From positions 1-64,000 of the forward strand of contig NZ_FNAR01000009.1 of assembly GCF_900101985.1 (NCBI RefSeq): DNA of 64,000 nt, in the 5' to 3' direction. Each line of letters opens with the position of its first letter. Position 1 is the first letter of the stretch. The notes under the pieces were generated by a model that was not told the DNA's origin, made no database searches, and saw only the letters and a list, made by a program, of their open reading frames with translations. Positions 27,329 through 37,529 of the stretch are shown one piece after another. The DNA is from Bhargavaea beijingensis (GTDB lineage: Bacteria > Bacillota > Bacilli > Bacillales_A > Planococcaceae). Position numbers and translations under genes: made by a program.

Positions 27329-27358
27329 ATTATAATAATTACAAATTAAGTATAACAA
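27329..27358 (-). promoter_or_regulatory. Predicted sigma-A promoter of hemA
   Basis: Minus-strand TTGTTA and TATAAT with an 18-base spacer. The PerR-type operator overlaps its -10 box and half of the spacer. The transcript would have a leader of about 95 bases. A second TATAAT near 27270 has no good -35. Confidence 0.7.
27330..27344. promoter_or_regulatory. PerR box of hemA
   Basis: On the minus strand TTGTAATTATTATAA matches the PerR consensus TTATAATNATTATAA at all but one position. In B. subtilis hemAXCDBL is repressed by PerR and derepressed by peroxide. The position over the -10 box supports repression here. Confidence 0.85.
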
Positions 27359-27583
27359 ATGACGGCCGGTGAATCAAAGGGCGCGCCTGATGTAAATATA
27401 GGATATGTCTGTTTATCGACGTCCGGCTTCAGGATGAAACCATACCGGCTCCGCCCTGTTCCCCAACTTGCGCGTTAATGTACCAATGTATGCGGTCATG
27501 GACATACACATACATGGACACCCGGGATGGTGAACCTCCGGAATCTTCGGGATTTTCGCTTCGGGCCCTCGCTCCCCCTGCAC
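27359..27583. other. Gap between hemA promoter and engB terminator
   Basis: No gene is supportable. A few imperfect inverted repeats built on CATACA/TGTATG occur at about 27485-27520. I see no known RNA or operator. Confidence 0.5.
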
Positions 27584-27622
27584 GAAAAGCAGCGCCATCC
27601 CCACACGGGACCGGCGCCGCTT
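27584..27622 (-). terminator. Terminator after engB
   Basis: Minus-strand stem of GCGGCGCC with GGCGCTGC, closed by an inner CCC/GGG pairing and followed by TTTTC, 11 bases after the engB stop. Confidence 0.7.
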
Positions 27623-27632
27623 CCCTCCAATT

Positions 27633-28217
27633 TTACTTCATTCGTTCTTCAATCACGGCCCATGCTTCTTCTTTCCCCTGACCGGTCTCGGAGGAGAACA
27701 GAATCAGTGGGTCACTTTCTTCAAGGTCGAGGGCTTCCTTGATGATTTTCCGGTGTTTCTGCAGCTTGCTTCTCGGAATCTTGTCGGCCTTTGTGGCAAC
27801 GATGATGGTCGGCAGGTTGTAGTGCTTCAGGAAATCATACATGAGAATGTCGTCCTCTGTTGGCGGGTGTCTGAGGTCGACCAGCTGGATGACGGACTTG
27901 AGCTGCTCACGCCCCGTAATATACCGCTCGATCATCCTGCCCCAGGCTTCCCGTTCCGACTTGGATACTTTCGCGTAGCCATAGCCGGGAACATCGACAA
28001 AATAGAAGGACTCCTCGATCTTATAGAAATTCAGGGTCTGGGTCTTTCCCGGCTTGGATGATGTGCGGGCGAGGCTTTTGCGGCCGATCATCTTATTGAT
28101 GAATGATGATTTTCCGACATTTGAGCGTCCTGCCAGCGCGAATTCGGGGTATCCTTCATCGGGATACTGTTCCGGTTTGACCGCGCTGATGGTGATTTCT
28201 GCATGGTTCACTTTCAT
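27633..28217 (-). CDS. engB: Ribosome biogenesis GTPase EngB/YsxC
   Basis: Essential GTPase for late large-subunit assembly. It has 194 residues. The G1 loop [10 protein letters not shown] (about 31-40), the G3 region [11 protein letters not shown] and the G4 motif TKADKI are all visible. Its start overlaps the lon stop by four bases, so it is co-translated with lonA as in B. subtilis. Confidence 0.97.
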   Translation of the reverse strand: MKVNHAEITISAVKPEQYPDEGYPEFALAGRSNVGKSSFINKMIGRKSLARTSSKPGKTQTLNFYKIEESFYFVDVPGYGYAKVSKSEREAWGRMIERYITGREQLKSVIQLVDLRHPPTEDDILMYDFLKHYNLPTIIVATKADKIPRSKLQKHRKIIKEALDLEESDPLILFSSETGQGKEEAWAVIEERMK

Positions 28218-30538
28218 TTGCGTTCCTCCTCCAGTGCGATCTGCAGCACTTCCGTCACATTGTTGACCGGATGGAACGTCAGCTCTTCACGGACTGTTTC
28301 AGGGATGTCTTCGATATCCCGTTCGTTGTCCGCAGGGATGATGATGGTCGTCAGTCCTGCGCGGTGCGCACTTAGCGTCTTTTCTTTCAGGCCGCCGATC
28401 GGAAGGACTCGGCCGCGGAGCGTGATCTCGCCCGTCATGCCGACTTCCCGCAGAACGGGGCGTTTTGTCAGTGCCGACACGAGCGCAGTGGCGATCGTGA
28501 TGCCGGCGGAAGGTCCGTCCTTTGGAACGGCCCCTTCCGGTACGTGGATGTGGATGTCTGTGTCTTCATGGAAAGCCGGATGGATGCCAAGCTCCTCTGC
28601 GTGGGAGCGAACGTAGGAAAGCGCCGTCTGGGCAGATTCCTTCATGACATCACCGAGCTTGCCGGTCAGGATCAGCTGACCCTTGCCGGAGGAAAGGGAA
28701 ACTTCGATCTGGAGGGTATCACCGCCGACCGACGTATACGCCAAGCCTGTTGCGGCACCAATCTGATTTTCCTGCTCGGCCATGCCGTAACGGAACTTCG
28801 GTTTCCCGAGCATGTCCGTGATGACCTGCGGTGTTACCTGGACCCGTTTATTTTTTCCGGAGACGATCCGCTTCACCGCTTTTCGGGCGATGGCGGCAAT
28901 CTGCCGCTCAAGTGAACGGACACCGGCTTCGCGTGTGTAGTAGCGGATCAGGTAGCGGAATGCTTCGTCCGAGATGCGCAGCTGCGCTTTCGTGAGACCG
29001 TGGTGCTCGAGCTGTTTCGGATACAGGTGATTTTTCGCGATCAGCTGTTTTTCAAGCTCTGTATAGCCCGGAATCGTGATGATTTCCATACGGTCACGAA
29101 GCGGACCCGGAATCTGGCTGAGATCATTCGCCGTGGCGATAAACATCACTTTCGACAAATCGTAGGTTTCTTCAATGTAATGATCACTGAAATTATGGTT
29201 CTGTTCGGGATCGAGCACCTCGAGCATCGCAGAAGACGGATCCCCCCGGAAGTCGTTTGACATCTTGTCGATTTCATCAAGAAGGAAGACCGGATTGACC
29301 GTACCTGCTTTCCGCATCCCCTGGATGATCCGGCCTGGCATTGCACCGACATAAGTCCGCCGGTGGCCGCGGATTTCAGATTCGTCCCTTACCCCGCCAA
29401 GAGAAATGCGCACGAACTTTCGCCCGAGTGATTCCGCAATGGAGCGGGCAAGAGAGGTTTTTCCGACGCCCGGGGGTCCGGACAGGCACAGGATCGGGCC
29501 GCGAAGCGAACCGGTCATTTGCTGGACGGCCAGGTATTCGAGAATACGTTCCTTGACCTGTTCCAGGCCGTCATGGTCCCGGTTCAGGATTCGTTCGGCG
29601 CGGTTCAGATCGAGGCGGTCGTCCGTTTCCTCGTTCCACGGTAGCACGAGCAGCCAGTCGATGTAGCTCCGGATCACACCGCTTTCCGCAGCAGCGGCAG
29701 GAAGGCGTTCGTAGCGATCCAACTCGCGCAAAGCCGCTGTCAGAGCATGCTTCGGCATGCCTGACTCCAGAATCCGTTCACGCAATTCGGCCGCTTCCCC
29801 GCCTTTGCCGTCCGCGTCTCCGAGTTCCGTCTGGATCGCCTTCATCTGTTCTCTTAGGTAAAACTCTTTTTGCGTCTTTTCCATCGCTTCCTTGACGCGC
29901 TTGTTGATTTTCTGTTCCAGGCTGAGCACTTCCTGCTCATTGAGAAGCCGGCTGATCAGCCATTCAATCCGTTCCTTGACATCGAACAGCTCCAGGACTT
30001 CCTGCTTGGCGGCGACTTTCAGCGGCAGATTTGCCGCGACCATGTCGGCAAGCCGTCCGGGGTCGGATATATCCGCCACTGATTCATAGGTTTCCTCGGT
30101 AACTTTCTTCGAGAGCTTGGAGTATTTCTTGAACTGTTCGAGCAATGTCCGCATTAGGGCCTCGTGCTCGATGTCAGCTTCCACATCGGGTTCGACCACC
30201 TCGATGTCGGCCGTCGAATACGATTCCCCATCGTCCAATGCGATAAGGTTCGCGCGATCCAGCCCTTCGATCAGCACTCTCATCGTGCCGTTCGGGAGCT
30301 TGACCGTCTGCTTCACTTCCGCGAGCGTCCCGACGCCGTACAGTTCTTCAAAACTCGGCTGTTCGACGGAGATATCACGCTGGGAAATGAGGAAAATTTT
30401 ATTTTCCTCCACGATGGCCTGTTCGATCGCCGCCATTGACCGTTCGCGGCCGACGTCGATATGAAGCACCATTTTTGGGAACACCAGCATCCCGCGCAAA
30501 GGCAGGTATGGGATGCGGTCCATTTTAGTTGTCGGCAT
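28214..30538 (-). CDS. lonA: ATP-dependent protease LonA
   Basis: Cytosolic AAA+ serine protease of 774 residues, the standard length. The N-terminal substrate domain starts [12 protein letters not shown]. Walker A is [11 protein letters not shown] (about 352-362), Walker B contains [10 protein letters not shown], and the catalytic serine lies in [15 protein letters not shown] near residue 679. GGAGGTG precedes the ATG by seven bases. In B. subtilis the paralogue lonB stands between clpX and lonA; it is absent here. Confidence 0.97.
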   Translation of the reverse strand: MPTTKMDRIPYLPLRGMLVFPKMVLHIDVGRERSMAAIEQAIVEENKIFLISQRDISVEQPSFEELYGVGTLAEVKQTVKLPNGTMRVLIEGLDRANLIALDDGESYSTADIEVVEPDVEADIEHEALMRTLLEQFKKYSKLSKKVTEETYESVADISDPGRLADMVAANLPLKVAAKQEVLELFDVKERIEWLISRLLNEQEVLSLEQKINKRVKEAMEKTQKEFYLREQMKAIQTELGDADGKGGEAAELRERILESGMPKHALTAALRELDRYERLPAAAAESGVIRSYIDWLLVLPWNEETDDRLDLNRAERILNRDHDGLEQVKERILEYLAVQQMTGSLRGPILCLSGPPGVGKTSLARSIAESLGRKFVRISLGGVRDESEIRGHRRTYVGAMPGRIIQGMRKAGTVNPVFLLDEIDKMSNDFRGDPSSAMLEVLDPEQNHNFSDHYIEETYDLSKVMFIATANDLSQIPGPLRDRMEIITIPGYTELEKQLIAKNHLYPKQLEHHGLTKAQLRISDEAFRYLIRYYTREAGVRSLERQIAAIARKAVKRIVSGKNKRVQVTPQVITDMLGKPKFRYGMAEQENQIGAATGLAYTSVGGDTLQIEVSLSSGKGQLILTGKLGDVMKESAQTALSYVRSHAEELGIHPAFHEDTDIHIHVPEGAVPKDGPSAGITIATALVSALTKRPVLREVGMTGEITLRGRVLPIGGLKEKTLSAHRAGLTTIIIPADNERDIEDIPETVREELTFHPVNNVTEVLQIALEEERK

Positions 30539-30598
30539 TCGGAGTCACCTCCATGTATTCATGTCCGTTTCCGGACAGGTTAAAACGCATCGGTTGCG

Positions 30599-30652
30599 AA
30601 AAGAGCCGGCATCCGCCCGTGCCGTTCAGACGGCAGAAGGATGCCGGCTCTT
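30599..30652 (-). terminator. Terminator after clpX
   Basis: Minus-strand stem GAGCCGGCATCC with GGATGCCGGCTC around an inner GCCGT hairpin, followed by TTTTC. It separates clpX from lonA. Confidence 0.9.
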
Positions 30653-30661
30653 CCTGTTGGA

Positions 30662-31933
30662 TCAAGCCGATGTCTTTTCGTTATCAGACCCGTTTTCGAT
30701 CGGATCGCCGTTCTCGTCCAGAAGAATCGGGGTCGCGCCGTCTGTGACGGATTCCTTCGTGATGATGCAATCCAGCACATCTTCACGGGAAGGAAGGTCA
30801 TACATGACATCGAGCATGATTTTCTCGATGATTGACCGGAGTCCCCGGGCGCCTGTTTTGCGCTCGATCGCCTCTGCAGCGATGGCACGGAGTGCGTCCT
30901 CTTCAAAGGTCAGGCGGACACCGTCCAGCTCGAGCATCTTCTGGTACTGCTTGACGACCGCGTTTTTCGGTCCTGTAAGAATCTGGACAAGCGTGTCTTC
31001 ATCCAGCTGTTCCAGGCTCGCGAGTACAGGCAGGCGACCGATAAACTCCGGAATCAGGCCAAAGCGGAGCAAGTCCTCTGGGATCAGGCGGGAAAGAAGG
31101 GACTCTTCTTCATTCGCATTTTCCTTTTCGGAACCGAAACCGATGACTTTCTTGCCGATCCGGCGCTTGATGATGTCTTCGATCCCATCGAATGCGCCGC
31201 CCACGATGAACAGGACGTTCGTCGTATCAATCTGGATGAATTCCTGATGCGGGTGCTTGCGTCCGCCTTGGGGAGGAACACTTGCAACGGTGCCCTCAAG
31301 AATCTTCAGAAGTGCCTGCTGGACACCTTCTCCCGAAACATCACGTGTAATGGACGGATTCTCGGACTTTCGGGCAACCTTATCAATTTCGTCGATATAG
31401 ATGATGCCTCTCTCGGCTCGTTCAACATCATAGTCTGCGGATTGGATCAGTTTCAGCAGAATGTTTTCAACGTCTTCGCCGACATAGCCGGCTTCTGTCA
31501 GGGACGTGGCGTCCGCCATGGCGAACGGCACATCCAGAATGCGTGCCAATGTCTGGGCGAGGAGAGTCTTACCGCTCCCTGTTGGCCCGATCAGCACAAT
31601 ATTGGATTTCGCCAGTTCCACATCATCAATCTTGGAGTTGGAATTGACGCGCTTGTAGTGGTTGTATACCGCGACGGATAGTGCCTTTTTCGCACGGTCC
31701 TGACCGATTACATATTCGTCGAGGATTGCCTGGATATCGCGCGGTTTCGGGACATCCTTCAGCTCGAATCCTTCTTCGGTGCCGACTTCCTCTTCGACGA
31801 TTTCGGAGCAGAGCTCGATGCATTCGTCACAGATATAAACACCCGGACCTGCAACCAGCTTGCGGACCTGTTCCTGTGGTTTGCCGCAGAAGGAGCAGTT
31901 CAGGTTTTCATTTTCATCGTTGAATTTAAACAA
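30662..31933 (-). CDS. clpX: Clp protease ATPase subunit ClpX
   Basis: AAA+ unfoldase that feeds substrates to ClpP. It has 423 residues. The N-terminal zinc domain has CSFC and CDEC pairs, Walker A is [11 protein letters not shown], the pore loop GYVGED follows, and Walker B is YIDEIDKVA. The ClpP-docking IGF tripeptide lies in KVIGFGSE. The start is TTG behind AGGGGTG with seven bases of spacing. It is transcribed from its own promoter between tig and lonA. Confidence 0.97.
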   Translation of the reverse strand: MFKFNDENENLNCSFCGKPQEQVRKLVAGPGVYICDECIELCSEIVEEEVGTEEGFELKDVPKPRDIQAILDEYVIGQDRAKKALSVAVYNHYKRVNSNSKIDDVELAKSNIVLIGPTGSGKTLLAQTLARILDVPFAMADATSLTEAGYVGEDVENILLKLIQSADYDVERAERGIIYIDEIDKVARKSENPSITRDVSGEGVQQALLKILEGTVASVPPQGGRKHPHQEFIQIDTTNVLFIVGGAFDGIEDIIKRRIGKKVIGFGSEKENANEEESLLSRLIPEDLLRFGLIPEFIGRLPVLASLEQLDEDTLVQILTGPKNAVVKQYQKMLELDGVRLTFEEDALRAIAAEAIERKTGARGLRSIIEKIMLDVMYDLPSREDVLDCIITKESVTDGATPILLDENGDPIENGSDNEKTSA

Positions 31934-31959
31934 AGTCGTTCACCCCTATTCAAGTGACA

Positions 31960-31988
31960 ATCTTACAAGATTGCCTAATCATTGGCAA
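31960..31988 (-). promoter_or_regulatory. Predicted sigma-A promoter of clpX
   Basis: Minus-strand TTGCCA and TAAGAT with a 17-base spacer, about 27 bases before the TTG start. The -10 lies within a perfect palindrome, AATCTTACAAGATT, which might be an operator. Confidence 0.65.
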
Positions 31989-32025
31989 ACATTTCGTTCC
32001 GGGCCCGCCTCGCAAAAAAAGCTTT

Positions 32026-32076
32026 TCAAAAGTATGAAAGAAGGCGCTGGAGTCAACCGGCGCCTGATTCTTTCAT
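32026..32076 (-). terminator. Terminator after tig
   Basis: Minus-strand stem GAAAGAA...GGCGC with GCGCC...TTCTTTC and a T-rich tail, about 25 bases after the tig stop. Confidence 0.85.
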
Positions 32077-32101
32077 TTTCCGCCTTGAAGGCTGAAGTGG
32101 A

Positions 32102-33388
32102 TTATTCGCTGATTTTTGCGTTTTCGACGAGGAACTCGATCGTTTTCTTGAGTCGGATATCATTCTCGAGCATTTCCGTGCCGCCGAGGATCTGCTTGAT
32201 CTGCTCGGTGTCCATGTTGAACTGGCCGGACATCGTCTGGAGCTCTTCCTGGATATCTTCATCAGAAACGGTGATGCCTTCCGCTTCCGCGATGGATTCA
32301 AGGACAAGGGATACACGTACGCGTGTTTCCGCATCTTCCTTCATCTGAGCGCGGAGTGCTGCTTCGTCCTGGCCTGAGAACTGGTAGTACAGGTCGAGCG
32401 TCATGCCCTGCTGCTGAAGACGCTGGCCAAACTCCTGCACCATGCGGTCGACTTCGCCTTCGACCATCACTTCAGGGATGTCGATGTCCGCGTTTTTCGC
32501 AGCCTGTTCAACCAAATCGTCACGAAGCGCCGCTTCGGAAGCATCTTTTTTCTCCTGGGCAGTCTGTTCCTTAAGCTTGCTGCGCAGCGCATCCAGGCTC
32601 TCGACTTCGCTGTCGATTTCTTTGGCAAACTCATCGTCGAGTTCAGGAAGCTCACGTGCTTTCACTTCGTGTACCGTCACTTTGAACGTTGCCGGCTTGC
32701 CCGCGAGCTCTGCTGCATGGTATTCCTCAGGGAAGGAAATTTCCACATCTTTGGAATCGCCCGCTTTTACGCCGACCAGCTGCTCTTCGAAGCCCGGGAT
32801 GAAGCTGCCGGACCCGAGTTCAAGCTCGTAGCCTTCCGCTTTTCCGCCTTCGAATGGTTCGCCGTCTGTGAACCCTTCGAAATCGATGACAACCGTGTCG
32901 CCCTCTGCTGCCGGCTCGTCTTCTTTAATGACGAATTCGGCATTGCCCTGGCGGCGGTCGTTCAGCTGCTCCTCGATTTCTTCGTCAGTGACGGCTGTGT
33001 CCTGGCGCTCAACTTCAAGGCCTTTGTATTCGCCGAGCTTGACTTCAGGCTTGACCGTGACGTTCGCCTTGAAGACGACCGGCTTGCCCTTCTCGATTTC
33101 TTCAACATCGATTTCCGGTTGTGCAACCGGAGAGATTCCTGCTTCGTCGATTGCATTTGTGTATGCTTCAGGCAGGACGGCATCGATGGCATCCTGATAG
33201 AGGGATTCTACGCCAAACATTTGCTCAAAGATTTTGCGTGGAACTTTACCTTTGCGGAAGCCGGGTACGTTCACTTGCTTGACGACCTTTTTGAATGCCT
33301 GATCCAGGCCCTTGTTGAATGTTTCTACAGGGACTTCAAACGTGAGGAGCCCTTGGTTCCCTTCTTGCTTTTCCCAATTAACTGCCAT
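32102..33388 (-). CDS. tig: Trigger factor
   Basis: Ribosome-associated chaperone and peptidyl-prolyl isomerase. It has 428 residues. The ribosome-binding signature GFRKGKVPR lies at about residues 43-51. The central FKBP-type domain contains [20 protein letters not shown]. The C-terminal arms are highly charged and helical. Its neighbours ysoA-like and clpX are in the B. subtilis order. Confidence 0.97.
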   Translation of the reverse strand: MAVNWEKQEGNQGLLTFEVPVETFNKGLDQAFKKVVKQVNVPGFRKGKVPRKIFEQMFGVESLYQDAIDAVLPEAYTNAIDEAGISPVAQPEIDVEEIEKGKPVVFKANVTVKPEVKLGEYKGLEVERQDTAVTDEEIEEQLNDRRQGNAEFVIKEDEPAAEGDTVVIDFEGFTDGEPFEGGKAEGYELELGSGSFIPGFEEQLVGVKAGDSKDVEISFPEEYHAAELAGKPATFKVTVHEVKARELPELDDEFAKEIDSEVESLDALRSKLKEQTAQEKKDASEAALRDDLVEQAAKNADIDIPEVMVEGEVDRMVQEFGQRLQQQGMTLDLYYQFSGQDEAALRAQMKEDAETRVRVSLVLESIAEAEGITVSDEDIQEELQTMSGQFNMDTEQIKQILGGTEMLENDIRLKKTIEFLVENAKISE

Positions 33389-33456
33389 GATTACATACCT
33401 CCAGACGATATAATTCGCTTATCAGCGCTTGTGTTCACTGGTTTGACAACTTTCTC

Positions 33457-33484
33457 AGTATAGCACAGATGTGTCCATATTCAA
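33457..33484 (-). promoter_or_regulatory. Predicted sigma-A promoter of tig
   Basis: Minus-strand TTGAAT and TATACT with a 16-base spacer and a TGn extension of the -10 box. It lies just after the stop of the upstream gene. Confidence 0.65.
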
Positions 33485-33489
33485 GAATT

Positions 33490-34467
33490 TCATAGCTGTC
33501 TGCCGTTATGGAACAGTTCAATCTTGTTGATGAGGTCGATGACCGGGTGCGCGCCGGCATCGGTGCCGTCAAACAGACTTTCGATGTATGTATGATACGC
33601 GTCGGCAACTTCCTCTGCGGAGAAACCCGGCCATTCGAAAGGATAGGCGGCGAACTTGTAGGTGCGCAGAAGCTGGGCGGCAATCTGCTCTTTGGAAGGA
33701 TCCTGCGCAAATTGCTCTATCAGGTGCGCTTCCACCTCACCGGCCTTTCGCATTTCCTCAAGTCCCGGAAGCCGTGCCGGAACAATGGTTTCCTCCATCC
33801 CGAACTTCCTGACTGTCACTGGGGAAGAATAACCGATGCCGGCAAGAAGTACAAGGGAATAGGTGATCAAGAGAGGCGATGCATCCTCATGGGCTGCCAG
33901 AGCTGCCAGGAATTCGCCCCACGACGGAAGTTCCTGATCCGGCACGGTCGAAAGGCGGCTATGCTGTTCCCCCTCCGGAAGGGAAAGGAACTCATCCAGG
34001 CCGGGCGGTTCCTCGGGTATCTCAGGCGGCTCGTCGTATCGGTCCATCAGCCTGCGGTTGAGCCCCTGCAGATAAAGGAACTTTTCCCGTCTGTCCGTCG
34101 GGATGACTCCTTCATCGAGCAGCGCGGAGATCGTGTCTTCCACTTCGTCGTAATCCCTGAGCTGGATGCAGACAGAAAGATAGAGCTCCATCGCCTCGAT
34201 ATAGTTTGCTGGGCCTGCCTGCAAAAACCGGGTGGCCGCTTCTTTGGCCTCCGCGTACTCCCGCAGTTCGTACAAGGCGACGGTCAACGCCCCAAGAAGG
34301 CGTGCATTTCCCGATTCGTAGGCGAGGGCCTGGCGGATGAGCGGAGCCGCCTCGTCATACCGCTCTTCGGATACTGCACGCAATCCGGCATCCAACAGCC
34401 GTTCGAAGGTGCCCGGCATGACGATGACTTTGCCTTGTTTTCTTAGCTGTCGCCTCTTCCTGCGCAT
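33490..34467 (-). CDS. TPR-like protein of the YsoA type
   Basis: Protein of about 325 residues in the position of ysoA, upstream of tig. A basic start (MRRKRRQLRKQGK) is followed by helical repeats resembling tetratricopeptides (about residues 20-130, for example YDEAAPLIRQALAYESGN and YAEAKEAATRFLQAGP). The C-terminal two thirds are helical with no motif I recognise. The ATG at 34467 has GAGGGAG about eight bases upstream; an in-frame start at 34503 is possible. A role in protein interaction is a family-level guess. Confidence 0.75.
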   Translation of the reverse strand: MRRKRRQLRKQGKVIVMPGTFERLLDAGLRAVSEERYDEAAPLIRQALAYESGNARLLGALTVALYELREYAEAKEAATRFLQAGPANYIEAMELYLSVCIQLRDYDEVEDTISALLDEGVIPTDRREKFLYLQGLNRRLMDRYDEPPEIPEEPPGLDEFLSLPEGEQHSRLSTVPDQELPSWGEFLAALAAHEDASPLLITYSLVLLAGIGYSSPVTVRKFGMEETIVPARLPGLEEMRKAGEVEAHLIEQFAQDPSKEQIAAQLLRTYKFAAYPFEWPGFSAEEVADAYHTYIESLFDGTDAGAHPVIDLINKIELFHNGRQL

Positions 34468-34598
34468 CCGTCCCACTCCCTCTCTATCCATCCATAATAG
34501 CATAGCCGGCCCCCGCTGTGCATATGCATTTTGGTCCGAATCAACACCGGATGCATGACTGTTCCCTGTATGATCGGTTCATCCTCCGTTCAACAATT

Positions 34599-34639
34599 AA
34601 AAAGCCTGATCCCCCTTATTGTGAAAGGAGTCAGGCTTT
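34599..34639 (-). terminator. Terminator of the bio operon
   Basis: Minus-strand stem AAAGCCTGACTCC with GGATCAGGCTTT, followed by a T run, about 40 bases after the bioY stop. Confidence 0.9.
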
Positions 34640-34678
34640 GGTTGGTTGTAAACATGCTTCTCGGGATTTGTTCTCCGG

Positions 34679-35269
34679 TCAGCCGATCCGGTCCTGCATC
34701 TGCACGTCTGGCCGGAAGAGCCGCCGGGCCGCGATTATCCGGCGCAGTCGAATAGCCATCAATCCTGCCGCCACGGAAATAATCAGGTCACCGCCGATAC
34801 CGTACACGAAACCGACCATAACGACATGGGACCAGCTTGTTTCAATTCCCATCCAGGTGTTTAACGCCAAATACAAATAACTGACCCCGGCTATGTAAAT
34901 AATGGCCACTCCGACCAGGTTGGCAGCGATAAAGGAATGTGCCTTCGGATTTTTGGACCGCTCCGTCATCCGGCCGACAACAAATGCTGCAAGAGTAAAA
35001 CCGATCAGATAGCCGAAAGTTGGCTGCAGCACATAGCCGATCCCGCCGCCCTGAGTAAAAACAGGCAGCCCCGCAAGTCCGGAAAAGACATAGACCAGCT
35101 GGCTTTGCACCCCTCTCCTGCTTCCGAGTAAACTCCCTGCAAGAAAAACAAAAAGGATCTGCAATGAAAACGGAACAAACGGCAACGGAATTTTGATGAA
35201 AGCCCCGACAGCGGTCAACGAGGCGAAAAGCGAGACAACAGCCAAGGTGTAGGAACGGTTTGCCTTCAA
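34679..35269 (-). CDS. bioY: Biotin transporter BioY
   Basis: Substrate-binding (S) component of an ECF-type biotin importer. It has 196 residues with six membrane segments. The [18 protein letters not shown] segment (about 74-91) is the BioY signature. Its start overlaps the bioA stop by four bases, placing uptake in the same BirA-controlled operon as synthesis. The A and T components must be encoded elsewhere. Confidence 0.95.
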   Translation of the reverse strand: MKANRSYTLAVVSLFASLTAVGAFIKIPLPFVPFSLQILFVFLAGSLLGSRRGVQSQLVYVFSGLAGLPVFTQGGGIGYVLQPTFGYLIGFTLAAFVVGRMTERSKNPKAHSFIAANLVGVAIIYIAGVSYLYLALNTWMGIETSWSHVVMVGFVYGIGGDLIISVAAGLMAIRLRRIIAARRLFRPDVQMQDRIG

Positions 35270-36645
35270 GCCTCCACCACCCCCACATTGTCCGGGCTTT
35301 TATCGAAGTAGACTTGCATCGCCTCATTTGCAATTTTTAGCATCCGGTCGATTTCCCTTTCGGAAATGACATAGGGAGGCATGAAGTAAAGCACATTGCC
35401 GAGTGGCCTGAGGAGCAGCCCTTTTTCCAGCGCTATCCGATAGATTTGGTAACCTGCGCGCTTTTCGGCAGGGATGGGCTTGTTCGTAGCCTTTTCCATG
35501 ACCAACTCAATGGCCCCCACCATTCCGGTCTGTCTGTACTCGCCCACATGAGACTGGTGGACAAACAGTTCCGTAGCTCGTTTTCTCATATACGCCGCCT
35601 TTTCCTGAATCTGGCCGATGTATCTTTCGTCCTCGAAGATCCGGAGCACTTCCAGCGCGACACTGCAGGCCAGAGGATTCCCCGTGTAACTGTGGGAGTG
35701 CAAAAAGGCTTTCATCGTCTGGTAGTCATCATAAAACGCGTCATAGACTTCATCCGTTGTCATCACGACGGATAACGGCAAATAGCCGCCCGTCAGGCCT
35801 TTGGACAGGCACATAAAATCCGGAGAGATGCCGGCCTGTTCACAGGCAAACATCGTCCCCGTCCGCCCAAAGCCTACCGCGACTTCGTCAGCAATCAGGT
35901 GGACGTCATATCGCGAGCAAAGCTGCCTCAACTTTTTCAGGTAACCCGGAGGGTACATCTTCATGCCGGCTGCTGCTTGGATCAGCGGTTCAATAATTAC
36001 TGCAGCGAGCTCTTCATGATGGTCCGTGAGCTTTTCTTCAATAAAGGAAATGCAGGGTGTATCGCAACTTCCGGGCTCTTCCTGGAACGGACACCTGAAA
36101 CAGTCCGGCCCTTCGGCTCTAATCGTATTCAGCAACAGCGGCTGAAAGACTTCATTGTATAATCCGACTCCCCCGACGGAAAGTGCGCCGAGTGTTTCTC
36201 CGTGATACGCATTGTTCAACGCGAGGAAACGTGTTTTATTCGGTTTGTTTTTCTGCTTGTGGTATTGAAAACTCATTTTCAGTGCAATCTCGACCGCGGA
36301 AGAACCGTTGTCCGCGAAAAATGCTTTACTCAGACCCTCAGGCGTGAATTCCACAAGTTTTTCCGCCAATAACACTGCCGGTTCATGCGTGAAATTCGCG
36401 AAAATCACATGTTCCAGCCGGCCTGCCTGCTCGGCGAGCGCGGCACTGATCCGTTCATTCGCATGCCCGAATAAGTTCACCCACCAGGAAGAAACCGCAT
36501 CTATGTATTCCTTGCCATTCTCATCATACAGATAAATGCCTTTCCCGCTTTTGATGACAATGGGCGGGAATTCTTCGTAATCCTTCATTTGCGAACACGG
36601 ATGCCAAACATGCTTTAAATCCCTTTTTTGAAGATCGGATGTCAT
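35266..36645 (-). CDS. bioA: Adenosylmethionine-8-amino-7-oxononanoate aminotransferase
   Basis: PLP enzyme converting KAPA to DAPA, the antepenultimate step of biotin synthesis. It has 459 residues. The [10 protein letters not shown] start, the [16 protein letters not shown] block and the [13 protein letters not shown] block are typical, and the PLP lysine lies in [17 protein letters not shown] near residue 282. It overlaps both bioD and bioY by four bases. Confidence 0.96.
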   Translation of the reverse strand: MTSDLQKRDLKHVWHPCSQMKDYEEFPPIVIKSGKGIYLYDENGKEYIDAVSSWWVNLFGHANERISAALAEQAGRLEHVIFANFTHEPAVLLAEKLVEFTPEGLSKAFFADNGSSAVEIALKMSFQYHKQKNKPNKTRFLALNNAYHGETLGALSVGGVGLYNEVFQPLLLNTIRAEGPDCFRCPFQEEPGSCDTPCISFIEEKLTDHHEELAAVIIEPLIQAAAGMKMYPPGYLKKLRQLCSRYDVHLIADEVAVGFGRTGTMFACEQAGISPDFMCLSKGLTGGYLPLSVVMTTDEVYDAFYDDYQTMKAFLHSHSYTGNPLACSVALEVLRIFEDERYIGQIQEKAAYMRKRATELFVHQSHVGEYRQTGMVGAIELVMEKATNKPIPAEKRAGYQIYRIALEKGLLLRPLGNVLYFMPPYVISEREIDRMLKIANEAMQVYFDKSPDNVGVVEA

Positions 36646-37331
36646 AGAACGCTCATCTCCCCGAATAACGGATCAGCCAACCCCGGGTCCAGTTTCTCCA
36701 ACTCTCTTGCCTCAGACAATTTCGGCAAAGTGACTGAATGTAATCCGGTAAGCCGGCAAATCGTCGCTCTGTTATCTTTCTCAAGTTCAGTTCCTTCGAA
36801 ACCATTGAAGACGATTCCGATAATCGGAATGCCGCATGCCCGCAATGCCTCAACTGTCAGCAGCGTGTGATTGATGGTTCCAAGCGACGTGCGTGTCACC
36901 AGCACGACAGGCAATTTAGAATCCTTGACCAGGTGCTGGAAACAATATCCACGCTTTTCATCGAGCGGAACATATAGACCACCGGCCCCTTCGCAGATGA
37001 CATGGTCGTATTGGGATGTCAGCCGCTTGATTTGCCGCAGGATGCGCTCTCCCTCAATCGTCTGCCCTTCCAGACGGGCGGCATAATGAGGCGACGCGGG
37101 GGTCGGAAAAGAGTAAGTATTCACCTGCCTCCCGTCCAGCTCCGTCTGACTGAATTGACGGTAAAAATATGTATCCCCGTAATATGGAGTTCCGTCATCG
37201 ATCATCCCCGTTTGGACCGGCTTATAGGGAATCGCAGTTCCCTTGCTTTGGAAATAACGCATCAGCCAAGTTGTGACAAACGTTTTTCCCACATTCGTAT
37301 CCGTCCCGATCACCCAAAAACCGAGCGCCAT
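36642..37331 (-). CDS. bioD: Dethiobiotin synthetase
   Basis: ATP-dependent carboxylation and ring closure of DAPA. It has 229 residues from the ATG at 37331, which has GAGGGGGG six bases upstream; an in-frame ATG ten codons earlier lies inside the operator and is unlikely. The P-loop is [15 protein letters not shown] and the conserved [11 protein letters not shown] follows near residue 106. It is the first gene of bioD-bioA-bioY. Confidence 0.96.
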   Translation of the reverse strand: MALGFWVIGTDTNVGKTFVTTWLMRYFQSKGTAIPYKPVQTGMIDDGTPYYGDTYFYRQFSQTELDGRQVNTYSFPTPASPHYAARLEGQTIEGERILRQIKRLTSQYDHVICEGAGGLYVPLDEKRGYCFQHLVKDSKLPVVLVTRTSLGTINHTLLTVEALRACGIPIIGIVFNGFEGTELEKDNRATICRLTGLHSVTLPKLSEARELEKLDPGLADPLFGEMSVL

Positions 37332-37348
37332 CTTGATCCCCCCCTCAT

Positions 37349-37383
37349 TTGCGTTAACCATTACAGTTTACAGGTTAACACAA
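37349..37383. promoter_or_regulatory. BirA operator of the bio operon
   Basis: Inverted arms TTGTGTTAACC and GGTTAACGCAA on the minus strand, separated by 13 bases. They match the bacterial BirA operator form TTGTTAACC-n-GGTTAACAA. The operator ends 17 bases before the bioD start, so BirA-biotinyl-AMP would block transcription directly. Confidence 0.92.
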
Positions 37384-37529
37384 AAGAGTTCTTTCTGTGA
37401 ATAGCTTAAAAGACCTTTTCAGCAGAAAAAACCTGAATCTCCGGCGCGCAAATGCACCTCGACTCAGGAGTGTTGATCAAGTTTAAGCGATTCCTTTTTC
37501 TTTTCTGCCGGCAGTTCCGGCAGGCGGAT

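Noticed and set aside
27227-27358. N-terminal extension of HemA by 44 codons
   Set aside because: It covers the promoter and PerR box. The conserved HemA start is at 27226 with a ribosome site.
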